Below are positions 18,766 through 27,376 of a stretch of DNA of 64,000 nt, piece after piece. Both the position numbers and the translations under genes were made by a program. How positions within the stretch are numbered: position 1 is the stretch's first letter; every line of letters begins with the position of its first letter. Source of the DNA: SMWD01 sp964629475. Lineage in GTDB: Bacteria; Pseudomonadota; Gammaproteobacteria; Steroidobacterales; GCA-2729495. The stretch covers positions 1-64,000 of the forward strand of contig CAZVQW010000006.1 in assembly GCA_964629475.1 (NCBI GenBank), read 5' to 3'. Below the pieces are notes generated by a model. The model searched no databases. It was not told the DNA's origin and saw only the letters and a program-made list of their open reading frames with translations.

Positions 18766-18793
18766 ATTCCTCTGGGTCAATTCCTCTGGGTCA
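18766..18793 (-). repeat. Tandem 14-bp duplication of the aceA ribosome-binding site
   Basis: Two perfect, directly adjacent copies of ATTCCTCTGGGTCA (18766-18779 and 18780-18793). Read on the coding strand each contains AGAGGAAT, a good Shine-Dalgarno sequence; the copy nearer the start has correct spacing to the aceA ATG at 18760. The second copy is 14 bases further upstream, within the aceB-aceA gap. Confidence 0.9.
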
Positions 18794-18799
18794 AATCTC

Positions 18800-20407
18800 T
18801 CACGCCAGCGCTTCGTAGGCCGGCAGTGTCAAAAAATCATCAAAATCCTGTTTCGTCACCATATCGCCGAATAATTTTGCGGCAGCGTCGAAGCTTGGCG
18901 CATCGAACGTTTCCGGACCGAGCTGCGCCTCTATCGTTCGCAACTCCTCATCGAGCAGGCGCCCGAAGTTGTCCGCGACAACCAGCCCCTCGTCCGTTGT
19001 CGCGCCGTGCTTGATCCATTGCCAGATCTGGCTGCGGCAGATTTCAGCCGTGGCCGCATCTTCCATCAGGTTGTACAGTGGTACACAGCCATTGCCGCGC
19101 AACCAGGCCTCAACATATTGAATGCCGACCCGGATATTCTCGCGCAAACCGGCCTCGGTGATCACTCCGGTCGGAACCCGCAGCAGGTCATCGGCCGAGA
19201 TTTCTACGTCGTCACGAAGCACGTCGAGCTGGTTCGGACCGGTCATGACGGAGTCGAACGCTTCGATGGCGATCGCTGCCAGTCCCGGATGCGCAATCCA
19301 CGTACCGTCGTGACCGGCATTCGCTTCGCGCTCCTTGTCTTCGCGCACCTTTTTCATTGCCGCAGCGTTGGCTGCTTCGTCATTCTTGATCGGAATCTGC
19401 GCCGCCATGCCGCCCATCGCGTGTGCGCCGCGACGATGACAGACCTTGATCAGTAACTGCACATAGGACTGCAAGAAATGCCGGTCCATCGTCACGGTAC
19501 CGCGATCCGGCAGGACGAATTCGGCACGCTGACGAAACTTTTTGATAAAACTGAAAATATAATCCCAGCGACCACAATTCAGACCGGCTGAGTGCTGACG
19601 CAGTTCATACAGAATCTCATCCATTTCGAACGCGGCCAGGATCGTCTCGATCAGAACCGTTGCCTTGATCGTGCCAGGCGGGATACCAAGAGACTCCTGG
19701 GCGGCGATGAACACATCGTTCCAGAGTCTCGCTTCGAGATGGCTTTCAAGTTTCGGCAGGTAAAAGTACGGGCCGGTGCCCCGCGCCTTGAGCTCGGCGT
19801 GGTTATTCGCCAGGTACAACGCAAAATCGAATAGCGATGCCGACACGCGCTCGCCGTCTATCAGGCAATGCTTCTCTTCCAGATGCCAGCCACGCGGTCG
19901 TACGATCAGCGTCGCCGTTTTGTCGTTCAGTTGATAGGTCTTGCCGGTTACGGGATTTTCGAAACCGATGGTGCGATTCACGGCGTCGCGCATGTTGACC
20001 TGGCCAAGCGTGATATTCGACCAGGTCGGCGAGCAGGAATCTTCGAAATCCGCCATGAACGCTTTTGCCGGCGAGTTCAGTGCATTGATGACCATTTTTC
20101 GCTCGACGGGACCGGTAATTTCGACGCGACGATCGACGAGATCGGACGGAATATCGGCGATGCGCCAGTCACCCGCACGAACACTCGCGGTCTCGGCCAG
20201 GAACCCGGGCTGTTCACCCTGATCGAGTTCCTGCTGCCGGGCGACTCGCGCCGCAAGCAACTCACGCCGGCGACCATTGAAGCGCCTGTGCAGATCCGCA
20301 ACGAGCGCGAGAGCATCCGGATTCAGGATTTCGGCGGCCGGGTCGGGAATTTCACAGGTAATTTCAATCGATGGCTGTTGATCAGCCATTCCTGTTTTTA
20401 TTTGCAT
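18800..20407 (-). CDS. aceB: Malate synthase A AceB
   Basis: Condenses glyoxylate with acetyl-CoA to malate, second step of the bypass. About 535 residues, close to E. coli AceB (533). Typical segments are [78 protein letters not shown] and [11 protein letters not shown]. Three starts are close together (GTG 20410, ATG 20407, ATG 20389); none has a strong ribosome-binding site and the middle one is given. First gene of aceB-aceA, divergent from the XRE regulator. Confidence 0.96.
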   Translation of the reverse strand: MQIKTGMADQQPSIEITCEIPDPAAEILNPDALALVADLHRRFNGRRRELLAARVARQQELDQGEQPGFLAETASVRAGDWRIADIPSDLVDRRVEITGPVERKMVINALNSPAKAFMADFEDSCSPTWSNITLGQVNMRDAVNRTIGFENPVTGKTYQLNDKTATLIVRPRGWHLEEKHCLIDGERVSASLFDFALYLANNHAELKARGTGPYFYLPKLESHLEARLWNDVFIAAQESLGIPPGTIKATVLIETILAAFEMDEILYELRQHSAGLNCGRWDYIFSFIKKFRQRAEFVLPDRGTVTMDRHFLQSYVQLLIKVCHRRGAHAMGGMAAQIPIKNDEAANAAAMKKVREDKEREANAGHDGTWIAHPGLAAIAIEAFDSVMTGPNQLDVLRDDVEISADDLLRVPTGVITEAGLRENIRVGIQYVEAWLRGNGCVPLYNLMEDAATAEICRSQIWQWIKHGATTDEGLVVADNFGRLLDEELRTIEAQLGPETFDAPSFDAAAKLFGDMVTKQDFDDFLTLPAYEALA

Positions 20408-20479
20408 CACGGCAGCTTACTCATAACTGATCCGATGGTTGATGACGGGGTTCACAGAAGCATATAATCAAATCTTGCA

Positions 20480-20518
20480 AAATTTCACAACAAAAATTTC
20501 ACAATGTGAATTTCACAA
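20480..20518. promoter_or_regulatory. Operator-like repeats between aceB and its regulator
   Basis: Three copies of a near-identical 11-mer (AAATTTCACAA, AAATTTCACAA, GAATTTCACAA) start at 20480, 20494 and 20508, a strict 14-base period. The second and third are joined in the perfect inverted repeat TTCACA-A-TGTGAA at 20498-20510. The last copy ends seven bases before the regulator's ATG. The layout suggests autoregulation and control of aceBA by the XRE protein; this is inferred from position. Confidence 0.65.
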
Positions 20519-20524
20519 TCACTT

Positions 20525-22084
20525 ATGTCGAACCTGATCCGCAAGAGCCACTTCCTCGGTGCAAAATTTCGCAACCTGCGCAAGCGTAACGGCCTGACGT
20601 TGCAAGACGTCTCGTCGCGCTGCATCCAGATCAATGCGGATGTGGCGCCCTCGGTCTCCTACCTGAGCATGATCGAAACAGGCAAGCGCACCCCATCCGA
20701 AGACGTTCTCGACCTGCTGGCAACCGTGTTTCAGAAGAGTCCGCGCTGGTTTCTCGATGAAAATATAGACCTGAAGTCGCTGCGCACCGAGTCCCGACGC
20801 GGCGGCCAGGCGCGCATGCCGCTCGAGCCCGGGTTTCTGTTCTCGCAAGATCTGCTCGAGGCCGCGATCCCGGAAATGCTGTCGCAGACTGGCACGAGCG
20901 GCCGGCAGTTCGCCCACCTGATGATTCGTTCATTGCAGGAATCGCAGCAAAACGAATTTCCGGATCTCGAGCGGTCTGCCGAAGACGTAGGGGGGCGTCG
21001 CTTTCCCCTCAGCGTGCGCGATCTTCTGGACCTTGCGAAACAACACGGGTTGAAAATAACGTGGTTTGACCGTGATCCGATGCGCACGATCGAGAACGAC
21101 CGTAAATTCACGACGATGGTGCGCTCCTTCTTCGATGCGCCGTCACGAATCTACCTGAACCGGCGGCTCGAAAAAGACCCCGCCCGCCTGAAATATGAAC
21201 TGGCGTCCCACATCGGTCACAAGGTCCTGCATGGCGGCGACGGTTTGCGCTCGGTACACGCAACCGGTGGACGCCTCGGCGGATCGCCCGAAACCAGCGC
21301 GAACAGTTTCGACGCGATGCAATCAACCGACGTGTTATACGCATGGCGTGATTTCGAGTGTGGTTTCTTCGCCGATGCATTGCTTTGCCCGAAACAACCT
21401 TTTCGTCGTTTTCTGATGCGCGAACACCATCGACTCGAAGCACGGCACAAAATCGAACTGACACCCGCTGTCATGATGCGCAGGATGACCGCGGCATCCA
21501 CATACCGCCATTGGCACTACTTCGATGCATACCCACCGGGTTTTCTGCGCTCCGTCTACCGGGGCAACGGCATCCCGTTACCGTGGGGCAATATGTCGAT
21601 GGTGTCCGATCCGTGCCCGCGCTGGGCCGTGTTTTTCATGCTGGATCAACCGCAGGCGCGCAAGCCGAGCTCCCAGATCTCTATCTTGCAGGATGGCGAA
21701 CGCTCGCTACTCTATTGCTGTCATTCGTTTCGCACCAGGGATTCGGCCGGCAACGCGCATGTACTGTCGGTCGGCATCGACCTGATCCCGGCCCTCGAAT
21801 CACAGGGCTTCGACACCGCCGATATCGTTCACGGTATTGCCGAAAACTGCCGGCGATACGGCGGCGAGGCACTGCCGGCCAAGACAACGCAGCAGGCAAT
21901 ACGCAGCACCGGCCGGGTGCTGAATATCGATTGGGTTGCAGATGCAGTAGAACTGCCGGCAAGCATCATCTGCCCACGCAGCGCTGCGTGCCCACGACCG
22001 AAGCGCTGCGCCGACCTGCCGGCGATACCGCGTACGGTCGAGATCGGTGCGATTCGCGACGAGATCATTCGCGACTGTAATTAA
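20525..22084 (+). CDS. XRE-family regulator of the glyoxylate operon (DUF3612/ScfR-like)
   Basis: 519 residues. The N-terminal XRE helix-turn-helix covers about residues 10-65 (AKFRNLRKRNGLTLQDVSSRC ... SYLSMIETGKRTPSEDVLDLLA). The long remainder resembles the short-chain-fatty-acyl regulators (RamB, ScfR, DUF3612): a degenerate peptidase-like segment ELASHIGHKVLHG near residue 224, in which the usual HExxH has lost its Glu, and a C-terminal Cys-rich patch CPRSAACPRPKRC near residue 482. Such regulators sit next to aceA/aceB and respond to acyl-CoA or acetate state. Divergent from aceB with 14-bp repeats between. No Shine-Dalgarno sequence is visible because the last operator repeat occupies that place. 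Confidence 0.82.
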   Translation: MSNLIRKSHFLGAKFRNLRKRNGLTLQDVSSRCIQINADVAPSVSYLSMIETGKRTPSEDVLDLLATVFQKSPRWFLDENIDLKSLRTESRRGGQARMPLEPGFLFSQDLLEAAIPEMLSQTGTSGRQFAHLMIRSLQESQQNEFPDLERSAEDVGGRRFPLSVRDLLDLAKQHGLKITWFDRDPMRTIENDRKFTTMVRSFFDAPSRIYLNRRLEKDPARLKYELASHIGHKVLHGGDGLRSVHATGGRLGGSPETSANSFDAMQSTDVLYAWRDFECGFFADALLCPKQPFRRFLMREHHRLEARHKIELTPAVMMRRMTAASTYRHWHYFDAYPPGFLRSVYRGNGIPLPWGNMSMVSDPCPRWAVFFMLDQPQARKPSSQISILQDGERSLLYCCHSFRTRDSAGNAHVLSVGIDLIPALESQGFDTADIVHGIAENCRRYGGEALPAKTTQQAIRSTGRVLNIDWVADAVELPASIICPRSAACPRPKRCADLPAIPRTVEIGAIRDEIIRDCN

Positions 22085-22144
22085 AGAATCGACACGCCAA
22101 ACAACCCGGGGCCGAATGACTGTTCAGACCGTTCCTGGTCGCAC

Positions 22145-23134
22145 TTATTCAGAGTCTGTGCCGGAACCATACAGCGCGGACGCATCGTGGAGTTGTTCGC
22201 CGACCAGCTTGCGCAGGCTGGCCGGCGCCAGGACTTCGACATCGGCACCGTACTTGAGGATATCCATGACGAGTTCGCGTGGATCGCTGTACGGCACGGT
22301 CAACAGGTACGCACCGTCGAGTTCGAAATGCCCGTCCTGCGCCGAATGCCAGGTTTCCCGCGATACCCAGCGGGCCCGCACGGGCGAGAATCGCAATACG
22401 GCCGTTTGCGTATGCTTGCCCGAGAAAATGCCGAATCCGGCGCCGAGCGTCTCATCGAGCGTCTTGTCGGTGATCTCGCGGGCGCGCTTCGACAACACCG
22501 TCGCGTCGTGGATGACGTCGACCGAAAATGTCCGCAGCCCCTTGCGCAGATGGCACCACGCATCCAGGTACCAGTTGTCGCGGTAATAGACGAGACGCTG
22601 CGGTGATATCTCTCTATCCAGCGTCTCGTCACGCGCACGTCGATAGTGCCTGATACTCAGGCGGCTGCGCGACAACAACGCAGTAGAGAGCGCCTGGAAC
22701 GTAGCACCTTCGACGGACCTGACGCCGATCTGCAGGATACGGATCCGGCGGTTGACCTCGCCGGCCGTGAAATCGCCACTTTCCAGCGTCTTGCGAATCA
22801 GGCTGCGCAGCGGTCTGAGCTGAGGACCGAGCAGGCCCGGCTGCAGTTTCTCGAGCAGGTGCTCCATCGTCAGCAGTGCGTGGATTTCCTCTGAACTGAA
22901 CCACAGGCCCGGCAGCTGAAACAGGTGTGCGGTCGATGCGTTGTCGTCGAGCTGGTAACCGCCGAGCTCCCGATTCCAGACGATCGGCATCTGCATCCGG
23001 TCGCGGAGATATTCCAGGTCTCTTTTAAATGTTGCCCGCGATACTTCGAGTTCTTCAATGAATGTATCACGTGGCACAAACCGACGCTGCGTCAGCAGTT
23101 GCTGGATCTTGTAAAACCTTTCCGTTCGGTCCAC
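22145..23134 (-). CDS. WYL-domain transcriptional regulator (YafY type)
   Basis: 329 residues from the GTG at 23134, chosen because a GAGG lies eight bases upstream and because DRTERFYKIQQLL is the usual family N terminus; a GTG at 23143 is also in frame. An N-terminal winged helix-turn-helix (RDTFIEELEVSRATFKRDLEYLRDRM) is followed by the WYL region (ISPQRLVYYRDNWYLDAWCHLRKGLRTFSVDVI) and a WCX-type C terminus (LRFSPVRARWVSRETW). WYL proteins sense nucleic-acid or nucleotide ligands and often control DNA-damage or defence genes, but no such genes are adjacent. Starts 21 bases after the EVE-domain gene on the same strand. Confidence 0.88.
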   Translation of the reverse strand: MDRTERFYKIQQLLTQRRFVPRDTFIEELEVSRATFKRDLEYLRDRMQMPIVWNRELGGYQLDDNASTAHLFQLPGLWFSSEEIHALLTMEHLLEKLQPGLLGPQLRPLRSLIRKTLESGDFTAGEVNRRIRILQIGVRSVEGATFQALSTALLSRSRLSIRHYRRARDETLDREISPQRLVYYRDNWYLDAWCHLRKGLRTFSVDVIHDATVLSKRAREITDKTLDETLGAGFGIFSGKHTQTAVLRFSPVRARWVSRETWHSAQDGHFELDGAYLLTVPYSDPRELVMDILKYGADVEVLAPASLRKLVGEQLHDASALYGSGTDSE

Positions 23135-23155
23135 GACACGCACCTCACACGACGT

Positions 23156-23608
23156 TCATTCAAGCCCCAGTATGAACTCCCACTCCAGTTCGGTGACCGG
23201 CATGACCGACAACCGGTTGCCGCGACGAACCAGCGGCATATTTGCCAGGGCCGCATGTGATTTCAACTCCTTCAGCGTGATCGGACGCTTCAGCTTGCGC
23301 TGGTATTGAACATCGACCATGAACCAGGTCGGGTTGTCGGGGTCCTTGTTCGGCTTGACTTGCTTGCCCTTGCGGCCGAATTCGATGGTATCCGGGTAAC
23401 CTTCTTTGCAGATCTTTACGATACCGGCGATTCCCGGCTCCTTGCAGTTGGAATGATAGAAGAAAGCCAGATCGCCTTTACGCATGTCATCGCGCATCAT
23501 GTTGCGCGCCTGGTAATTGCGCACCCCGTCCCAGCTCGACCGCCGCACCTTGCGGAGGTCGTCAAAACTGAAAGCATGTGGCTCGGATTTCATCAGCCAG
23601 TAAGCCAT
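23156..23608 (-). CDS. EVE domain protein
   Basis: 150 residues starting MAYWLMKSEPHAFSFDDL at the ATG at 23608; the frame stays open upstream but only this start gives the family N terminus, with AAGGA nine bases before it. It is a single EVE domain (related to PUA and YTH folds, THYN1 type) with SSWDGVRNYQARNMMRDDMRKGDLAFFYHSNC and WFMVDVQYQRKLKRPITL. EVE domains bind modified bases in DNA or RNA and are found in some restriction systems; stand-alone housekeeping members like this one are common in proteobacteria. Probably co-transcribed with the WYL regulator. Confidence 0.92.
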   Translation of the reverse strand: MAYWLMKSEPHAFSFDDLRKVRRSSWDGVRNYQARNMMRDDMRKGDLAFFYHSNCKEPGIAGIVKICKEGYPDTIEFGRKGKQVKPNKDPDNPTWFMVDVQYQRKLKRPITLKELKSHAALANMPLVRRGNRLSVMPVTELEWEFILGLE

Positions 23609-23722
23609 CGCCTGCGATCCTTCGTTGTTGTCATTTTGAGGTCGCGGGCAAATATAGCACCCCGACCGGACAGCGGCTATGATCGACGTACCGTATCGTT
23701 CGGGGTGAACAACAAGGCCGAC

Positions 23723-24457
23723 ATGTCCGAGCAGCACAAAGAGCGACGCAGATCGAAACGGGTAACACTCGAAAAACCCGATCGACTGCCCGCTGCCGTG
23801 GAAACGCCGGGCGGTACGGACATCGATGGTCACCTGAACGATTTCAGCGTAGACGGTGTCGCTATAAGTTTTTCGGGCAAGGACATACCGCCGCTGTTCA
23901 TGGGCCAGACGGTAACGATCACGCTGCGTGTACCGATGCCTTCGCAAAAATATTCTGTCGTCAGTATCGACGCACAGGTCAGGAATTTTGTCTACGATCC
24001 TGCGACCGAGATTGCCCGTTGCGGACTGGAATTTGAAAACAGGATACGTCGCGACAGCAACCTGTTCAGCGCTCTGTACACTATCGCAAACCAGCGTAAC
24101 GCGGTGCGCATCGAGCCGGACCGGCAAAGTCCTGTGACGATTGAGTTAAAGACGCCCAACGGCCTTCAGGCTGAGGGCACGATCCGCGACATATCCGCCA
24201 CCGGCGTCAGCATCGTCGTCAGCGGTGATCTCGAAAAAAGCGATATTGGCATGGACACGATCGAGTTGAGTTTTTCGCTTCCCGACACAGAGGGTGACGT
24301 CGATCTTTCCGGCACAATTCGTCACAAGAAACTCGACATGGATGCGACCTGGGTCGGCATCGAGTTCGACGAACAGGAAGATACCCGCACCGACACTCAA
24401 CAACAGAAAATTCTGCGTTACATCATGCAGCGGCAAAGGGAATTGCTGAAGAAGTAA
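23723..24457 (+). CDS. Tandem PilZ-domain protein, putative c-di-GMP receptor
   Basis: 244 residues from the ATG at 23723, preceded by AAGG. There are two PilZ-like domains. The first has the RxxxR signature in RRRSKRVTL and the DxSxxG signature in LNDFSVDGVAISF; the second has RNAVRIEP and IRDISATGVSIVV. Both therefore keep the residues that bind cyclic di-GMP. No membrane segment or other domain is present. It is divergent from the EVE gene. A YcgR-like or adaptor role is possible; the target is unknown. Confidence 0.87.
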   Translation: MSEQHKERRRSKRVTLEKPDRLPAAVETPGGTDIDGHLNDFSVDGVAISFSGKDIPPLFMGQTVTITLRVPMPSQKYSVVSIDAQVRNFVYDPATEIARCGLEFENRIRRDSNLFSALYTIANQRNAVRIEPDRQSPVTIELKTPNGLQAEGTIRDISATGVSIVVSGDLEKSDIGMDTIELSFSLPDTEGDVDLSGTIRHKKLDMDATWVGIEFDEQEDTRTDTQQQKILRYIMQRQRELLKK

Positions 24458-24603
24458 ACGGGCTGATATCGAGACAAGTTATCGATACGTCCTAGAATCA
24501 CAAAAGTCGAGCGGGGATTGACGCTGGCGAAAATCGGTAGCCGAACCTGATTCGTGCCTGGCGTACTATTTTTTCAGGCAACAGCAGAGTTCAACCAGAA
24601 ATT

Positions 24604-25090
24604 TCAATGGTCATTGAAATAAGCCGACGGCTGGGCTTTCGGCGTGCTGCGGCGCCTGTCATTGTCATCTGCCGAGCGCCGGTCGCTCTTGCCCGTGCGC
24701 GGGTTGATACCGCTGAACTGACCAAACCGGAGACGACGATCGACATTTTCGCGGCGGTCTGCGTGATGCCGGTAACGGCATGTGCATTTTCTGGCATCAC
24801 AACCCGGCAATGGCAAGGCGGGTGCTTCACTCGCCAGGTAGCGGCGCCCCTGCTGCTCTGAGGTAGCGGCGCCCCTGCTGCTCTGAGGCAGCGGCGCAGG
24901 ACTCGAGGCATGGAGCGATCGTCACACCCTGATGCGGGTCGGATTTCGGCACGAATCGGGCGGCCCGGCGAGAATTGGAAACTTCTGTGCCGTCGGCACT
25001 TTCGACCACAGCGCTGCGCCGGAGCATGATGATCCACGGCAAGACCAAACCGATGGTTGTGCCGATCGCAATCCACATTATTGTTGTCAT
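24604..25090 (-). pseudogene. Small membrane protein broken by a 25-bp tandem duplication
   Basis: The gene starts at the ATG at 25090 with AGGGA upstream and encodes a membrane anchor (TTIMWIAIGTTIGLVLPWIIML) and a cytosolic part. Two exact 25-bp copies (24839-24863 and 24864-24888) shift the frame, so translation ends at 24827 after 87 codons. With one copy removed the length is 462 bases, an exact multiple of three, and the product is 153 residues: the reading continues RRYLASEAPALPLPGCD and then CTCRYRHHADRRENVDRR, to a stop at 24604. The restored protein resembles gammaproteobacterial small membrane proteins with conserved Cys and a C-x-C-R motif near basic DRR repeats; function unknown. 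Confidence 0.8.
24839..24888. repeat. Exact 25-bp tandem duplication
   Basis: Two head-to-tail identical 25-base units (each beginning TAGCGGCGCCCC and ending CTCTGAGG on the plus strand). A shorter similar stretch, CAGCGGCG, follows at 24889. The unit length is one more than a multiple of three, so gain or loss of a copy switches the reading frame of the small membrane protein. Confidence 0.95.
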
Positions 25091-25181
25091 GAGCAGTCCC
25101 TGAACAAGTCGTTTCGGCCATTTTTACCTGATACGCCGATCAACGTCGGTGAACTGCATCCCAGTTCACCTTTACAGCCTA

Positions 25182-25625
25182 CTAAACAGAATCCGTCACG
25201 CTAACTAATGGTTCTAGTCTTGTCGCCCCCGATAGAGAGTTGGTAATCAGGCAACCTTTTTCCGCTTTTTCCAGCAGGCGTTCGGCGCGTGCCTGATCGA
25301 CATCCGGCGGTATGACCAGCGAGGGCCGAACGACAATGTCTGTGAAACGCGTCACACGCTCCACGCGCTCGAGCTTGCCCTCCGCTTCGCATGACAAACT
25401 GACCCACGGTAATTTCGAGCCTCGTGCAATGGCCCGGAAGGTCAGAATAAAACAGTCGGCAATGGCGGCGACGAACAGGGTTTCCGGAGACCAGCGATCG
25501 CCGGGCCCGCCAAACTCCGCCGGACCGGCAGACATAATCGATTCAACCTGACTCGCCGAAAGCTCGATATCGCCTTCAAGCTGTCCCTGCGCCATGACTT
25601 TGTAGTGGTGGGGCAGATCTTGCAT
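25182..25625 (-). CDS. OsmC/Ohr family protein
   Basis: 147 residues. The two redox cysteines of the OsmC fold are visible in AIADCFILTFRAIARG and EKAEKGCLITNSL, with SPETLFVAAI before the first. Members reduce organic hydroperoxides through a thiol mechanism; some act on other substrates. It is the last gene of a minus-strand run, 29 bases after the CbiX-like gene, so its thiol-peroxidase role may serve the left arm of the transporter cluster. Confidence 0.87.
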   Translation of the reverse strand: MQDLPHHYKVMAQGQLEGDIELSASQVESIMSAGPAEFGGPGDRWSPETLFVAAIADCFILTFRAIARGSKLPWVSLSCEAEGKLERVERVTRFTDIVVRPSLVIPPDVDQARAERLLEKAEKGCLITNSLSGATRLEPLVSVTDSV

Positions 25626-25654
25626 CTCGTTTGACTCCTTAAACGTTACTGAAT

Positions 25655-26740
25655 TTATAGTGAGGCGATTGTCTCATCGATGACCGACTCCATCCATTGC
25701 ACATACTTCGGATGTTCGGACATGCCCTTGTCGGCGAACGTGTAGTCCAACCCACGCAAATCATTGCGAATATGTGTCTGCACGCCATGGCTAACTGCCG
25801 CTATCGCGACGACGATAACGTCCTGACCCTCATTGTTGGCCTTCTTGATCCAGCGCCGGATTTTTTTTACGTTTGACTTGCGAACCGGTGGAATCGCGTC
25901 GTCCTGTAAATTCCAGAGCTTCACATCCACGAACTCGTTTTTGGCCCTGATACGATCAGCGTGCACACTCAGGATCTCCAGATCCGGCACGTTGTCCTCA
26001 TTATCTTCGGGGCCGTGACCGATAATCATGACGAACTCATTGGCTGGATTCTTGCTGACCTCCTTGACGTGGTCGTAGAGGATGTCCGTGATCAGCCGGC
26101 TGTCACCGAAATGATCCGTCATATGAAAAGACGCTTCTGACGTGACCTTCGACACCTCCAGGTATGCCGCTTCTTCGCCGAGGTCGAAGATATATTTCCA
26201 CTGCCGCGTCAGCGTGTTGTACGGCGTTGTCGTGCCGTTCGGCACCAGCACGATTTTTTGCGCGCCGCGCTCCGTCAAGTCATCGACTGCCGACTGCAGC
26301 TGGGAAGATTTCATCATTGCCATGCCAAAACCAACGGCCGTCGGGTTTTGTTTCGAAATCAGCTCCAGCGCCTCGATCAGCATTCGGTCGCTATTCTCAC
26401 CGACACCGTGTGACAGGATCAGGATGCCGATATCGCCCCTCATCTCGAGGTCACTCGCATACCACTCGTAGTTTGGACCCATCGCCGACATGTTCATATT
26501 CAGCTCCCGGTCCGTCATGCCGCGATAAAGCGCAATTTTGTTACGCAAGGCAGTCAGCGTCTCTTCATCCATGTCATGCTTGACCTGGTAGCTGTCGAGG
26601 CGTTTACCGTCCGGGCCCAACGCGGGCACTGCATTATGGTTATGATCATGTTCCTGTGCCATGACGGTCGAACTACCAGCCAGCATGATCGCAACCATGC
26701 TCGTTACTGCAAAATTGGATCTGAGTTCCTGTAGATACAT
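25655..26740 (-). CDS. Secreted CbiX/chelatase-fold protein
   Basis: 361 residues from the ATG at 26740, where GGAGGAAAAA gives an excellent ribosome-binding site. A signal peptide (SNFAVTSMVAIMLAGSSTVMAQ) is followed at the mature N terminus by a His-rich EHDHNHN stretch that could bind metal. The body looks like two CbiX-type halves: GDIGILILSHGVGENSDRMLIEAL with ERGAQKIVLVPNGTTTPYN, and EFVMIIGHGPEDNEDN with VIVVAIAAVSHGVQTHIRNDL. The SHG and GHG histidines occupy the place of the metal-binding catalytic histidine of sirohydrochlorin chelatases. Export is unexpected for that family. Co-directional with TetR, ATPase and permease; a role in binding or metallating an exported compound is inferred only. 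Confidence 0.7.
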   Translation of the reverse strand: MYLQELRSNFAVTSMVAIMLAGSSTVMAQEHDHNHNAVPALGPDGKRLDSYQVKHDMDEETLTALRNKIALYRGMTDRELNMNMSAMGPNYEWYASDLEMRGDIGILILSHGVGENSDRMLIEALELISKQNPTAVGFGMAMMKSSQLQSAVDDLTERGAQKIVLVPNGTTTPYNTLTRQWKYIFDLGEEAAYLEVSKVTSEASFHMTDHFGDSRLITDILYDHVKEVSKNPANEFVMIIGHGPEDNEDNVPDLEILSVHADRIRAKNEFVDVKLWNLQDDAIPPVRKSNVKKIRRWIKKANNEGQDVIVVAIAAVSHGVQTHIRNDLRGLDYTFADKGMSEHPKYVQWMESVIDETIASL

Positions 26741-26765
26741 ATTTTTTCCTCCGGTCACCGGTTCA

Positions 26766-27356
26766 CTATCCGGTTTTCAAAATCCTGCTAACTGAATTCC
26801 GCAACTCCTCGACAGAGGAATTACTGCGTTCCGCTTTGATTGCAATCCCCGCTGCCGACTGCACCATGCTCGAAATCATGACAGTGACGAGTTGCACATC
26901 GCGTCCCGAACCCGTCAGAACCTGTTCCACCGCATTTCGCAAGACACTTACCGGTGGCTCGTGCAGTGCGGACATTTCCTTGCGTAACTCGCGAGAGTTG
27001 AGCGGAATGTCGCCAATCATTCGAGACATGGCATGACACGGCCCGGTAGCAAGTTCTATCTGCAAACCGATCCATGCATTAATACGCTCGATCGGGTCTG
27101 CAAAAAGATTTTCCAACTCGATGAGCTGGTCAAAAAATGGCGCCATATCACGACGCACAACAGCAACCAAAATGTGGTCCTTGCTCGAGTAATAGCGGTA
27201 CAAAGAATTGCGCGCGAGCCCCATCGACTCAGCAATATCGGCCATATCGGTATCCCCGTAGCCGTTTGTCGTGAAAAGGTCGCGTGCGGCATCCAGAATT
27301 CGCTTTTCCTGGTTGCGGATATGCTCCTCTATATTGGCGGCTGCGATCTTTGGCAC
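26766..27356 (-). CDS. TetR-family regulator, left arm
   Basis: 196 residues from a GTG with AGAGAG upstream. The N-terminal helix-turn-helix is ILDAARDLFTTNGYGDTDMADIAESMGLARNSLYRYYSSKDHIL; the C-terminal ligand domain is not assignable. It sits inside the operon, 20 bases after the ATPase gene and 25 before the CbiX-like gene, which suggests it controls the same transcript. The palindrome at 29246-29264 ahead of the permease gene is a candidate operator. Confidence 0.9.
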   Translation of the reverse strand: MPKIAAANIEEHIRNQEKRILDAARDLFTTNGYGDTDMADIAESMGLARNSLYRYYSSKDHILVAVVRRDMAPFFDQLIELENLFADPIERINAWIGLQIELATGPCHAMSRMIGDIPLNSRELRKEMSALHEPPVSVLRNAVEQVLTGSGRDVQLVTVMISSMVQSAAGIAIKAERSNSSVEELRNSVSRILKTG

Positions 27357-27376
27357 TGAAAACTCTCTTTAATAAA

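Noticed and set aside
21180..21240. XRE regulator as a toxin-antitoxin or ImmA-type protease
   Set aside because: The peptidase-like motif has HIGHKVLH in place of HExxH, and the position next to aceB fits a metabolic regulator.
22145..23608. WYL plus EVE pair as a defence island
   Set aside because: Both families occur in defence systems, but no restriction, nuclease or helicase gene is adjacent and both are also common housekeeping genes.
23306..23722. Long upstream extension of the PilZ frame
   Set aside because: It runs antisense through the EVE gene; the PilZ signature starts right after the ATG at 23723.
24591..25121. 176-codon minus-strand frame across the duplicated locus
   Set aside because: It is in another frame than the membrane protein, reads as Arg/Ala-rich low-complexity sequence, and has no good start; the restored frame explains the locus better.
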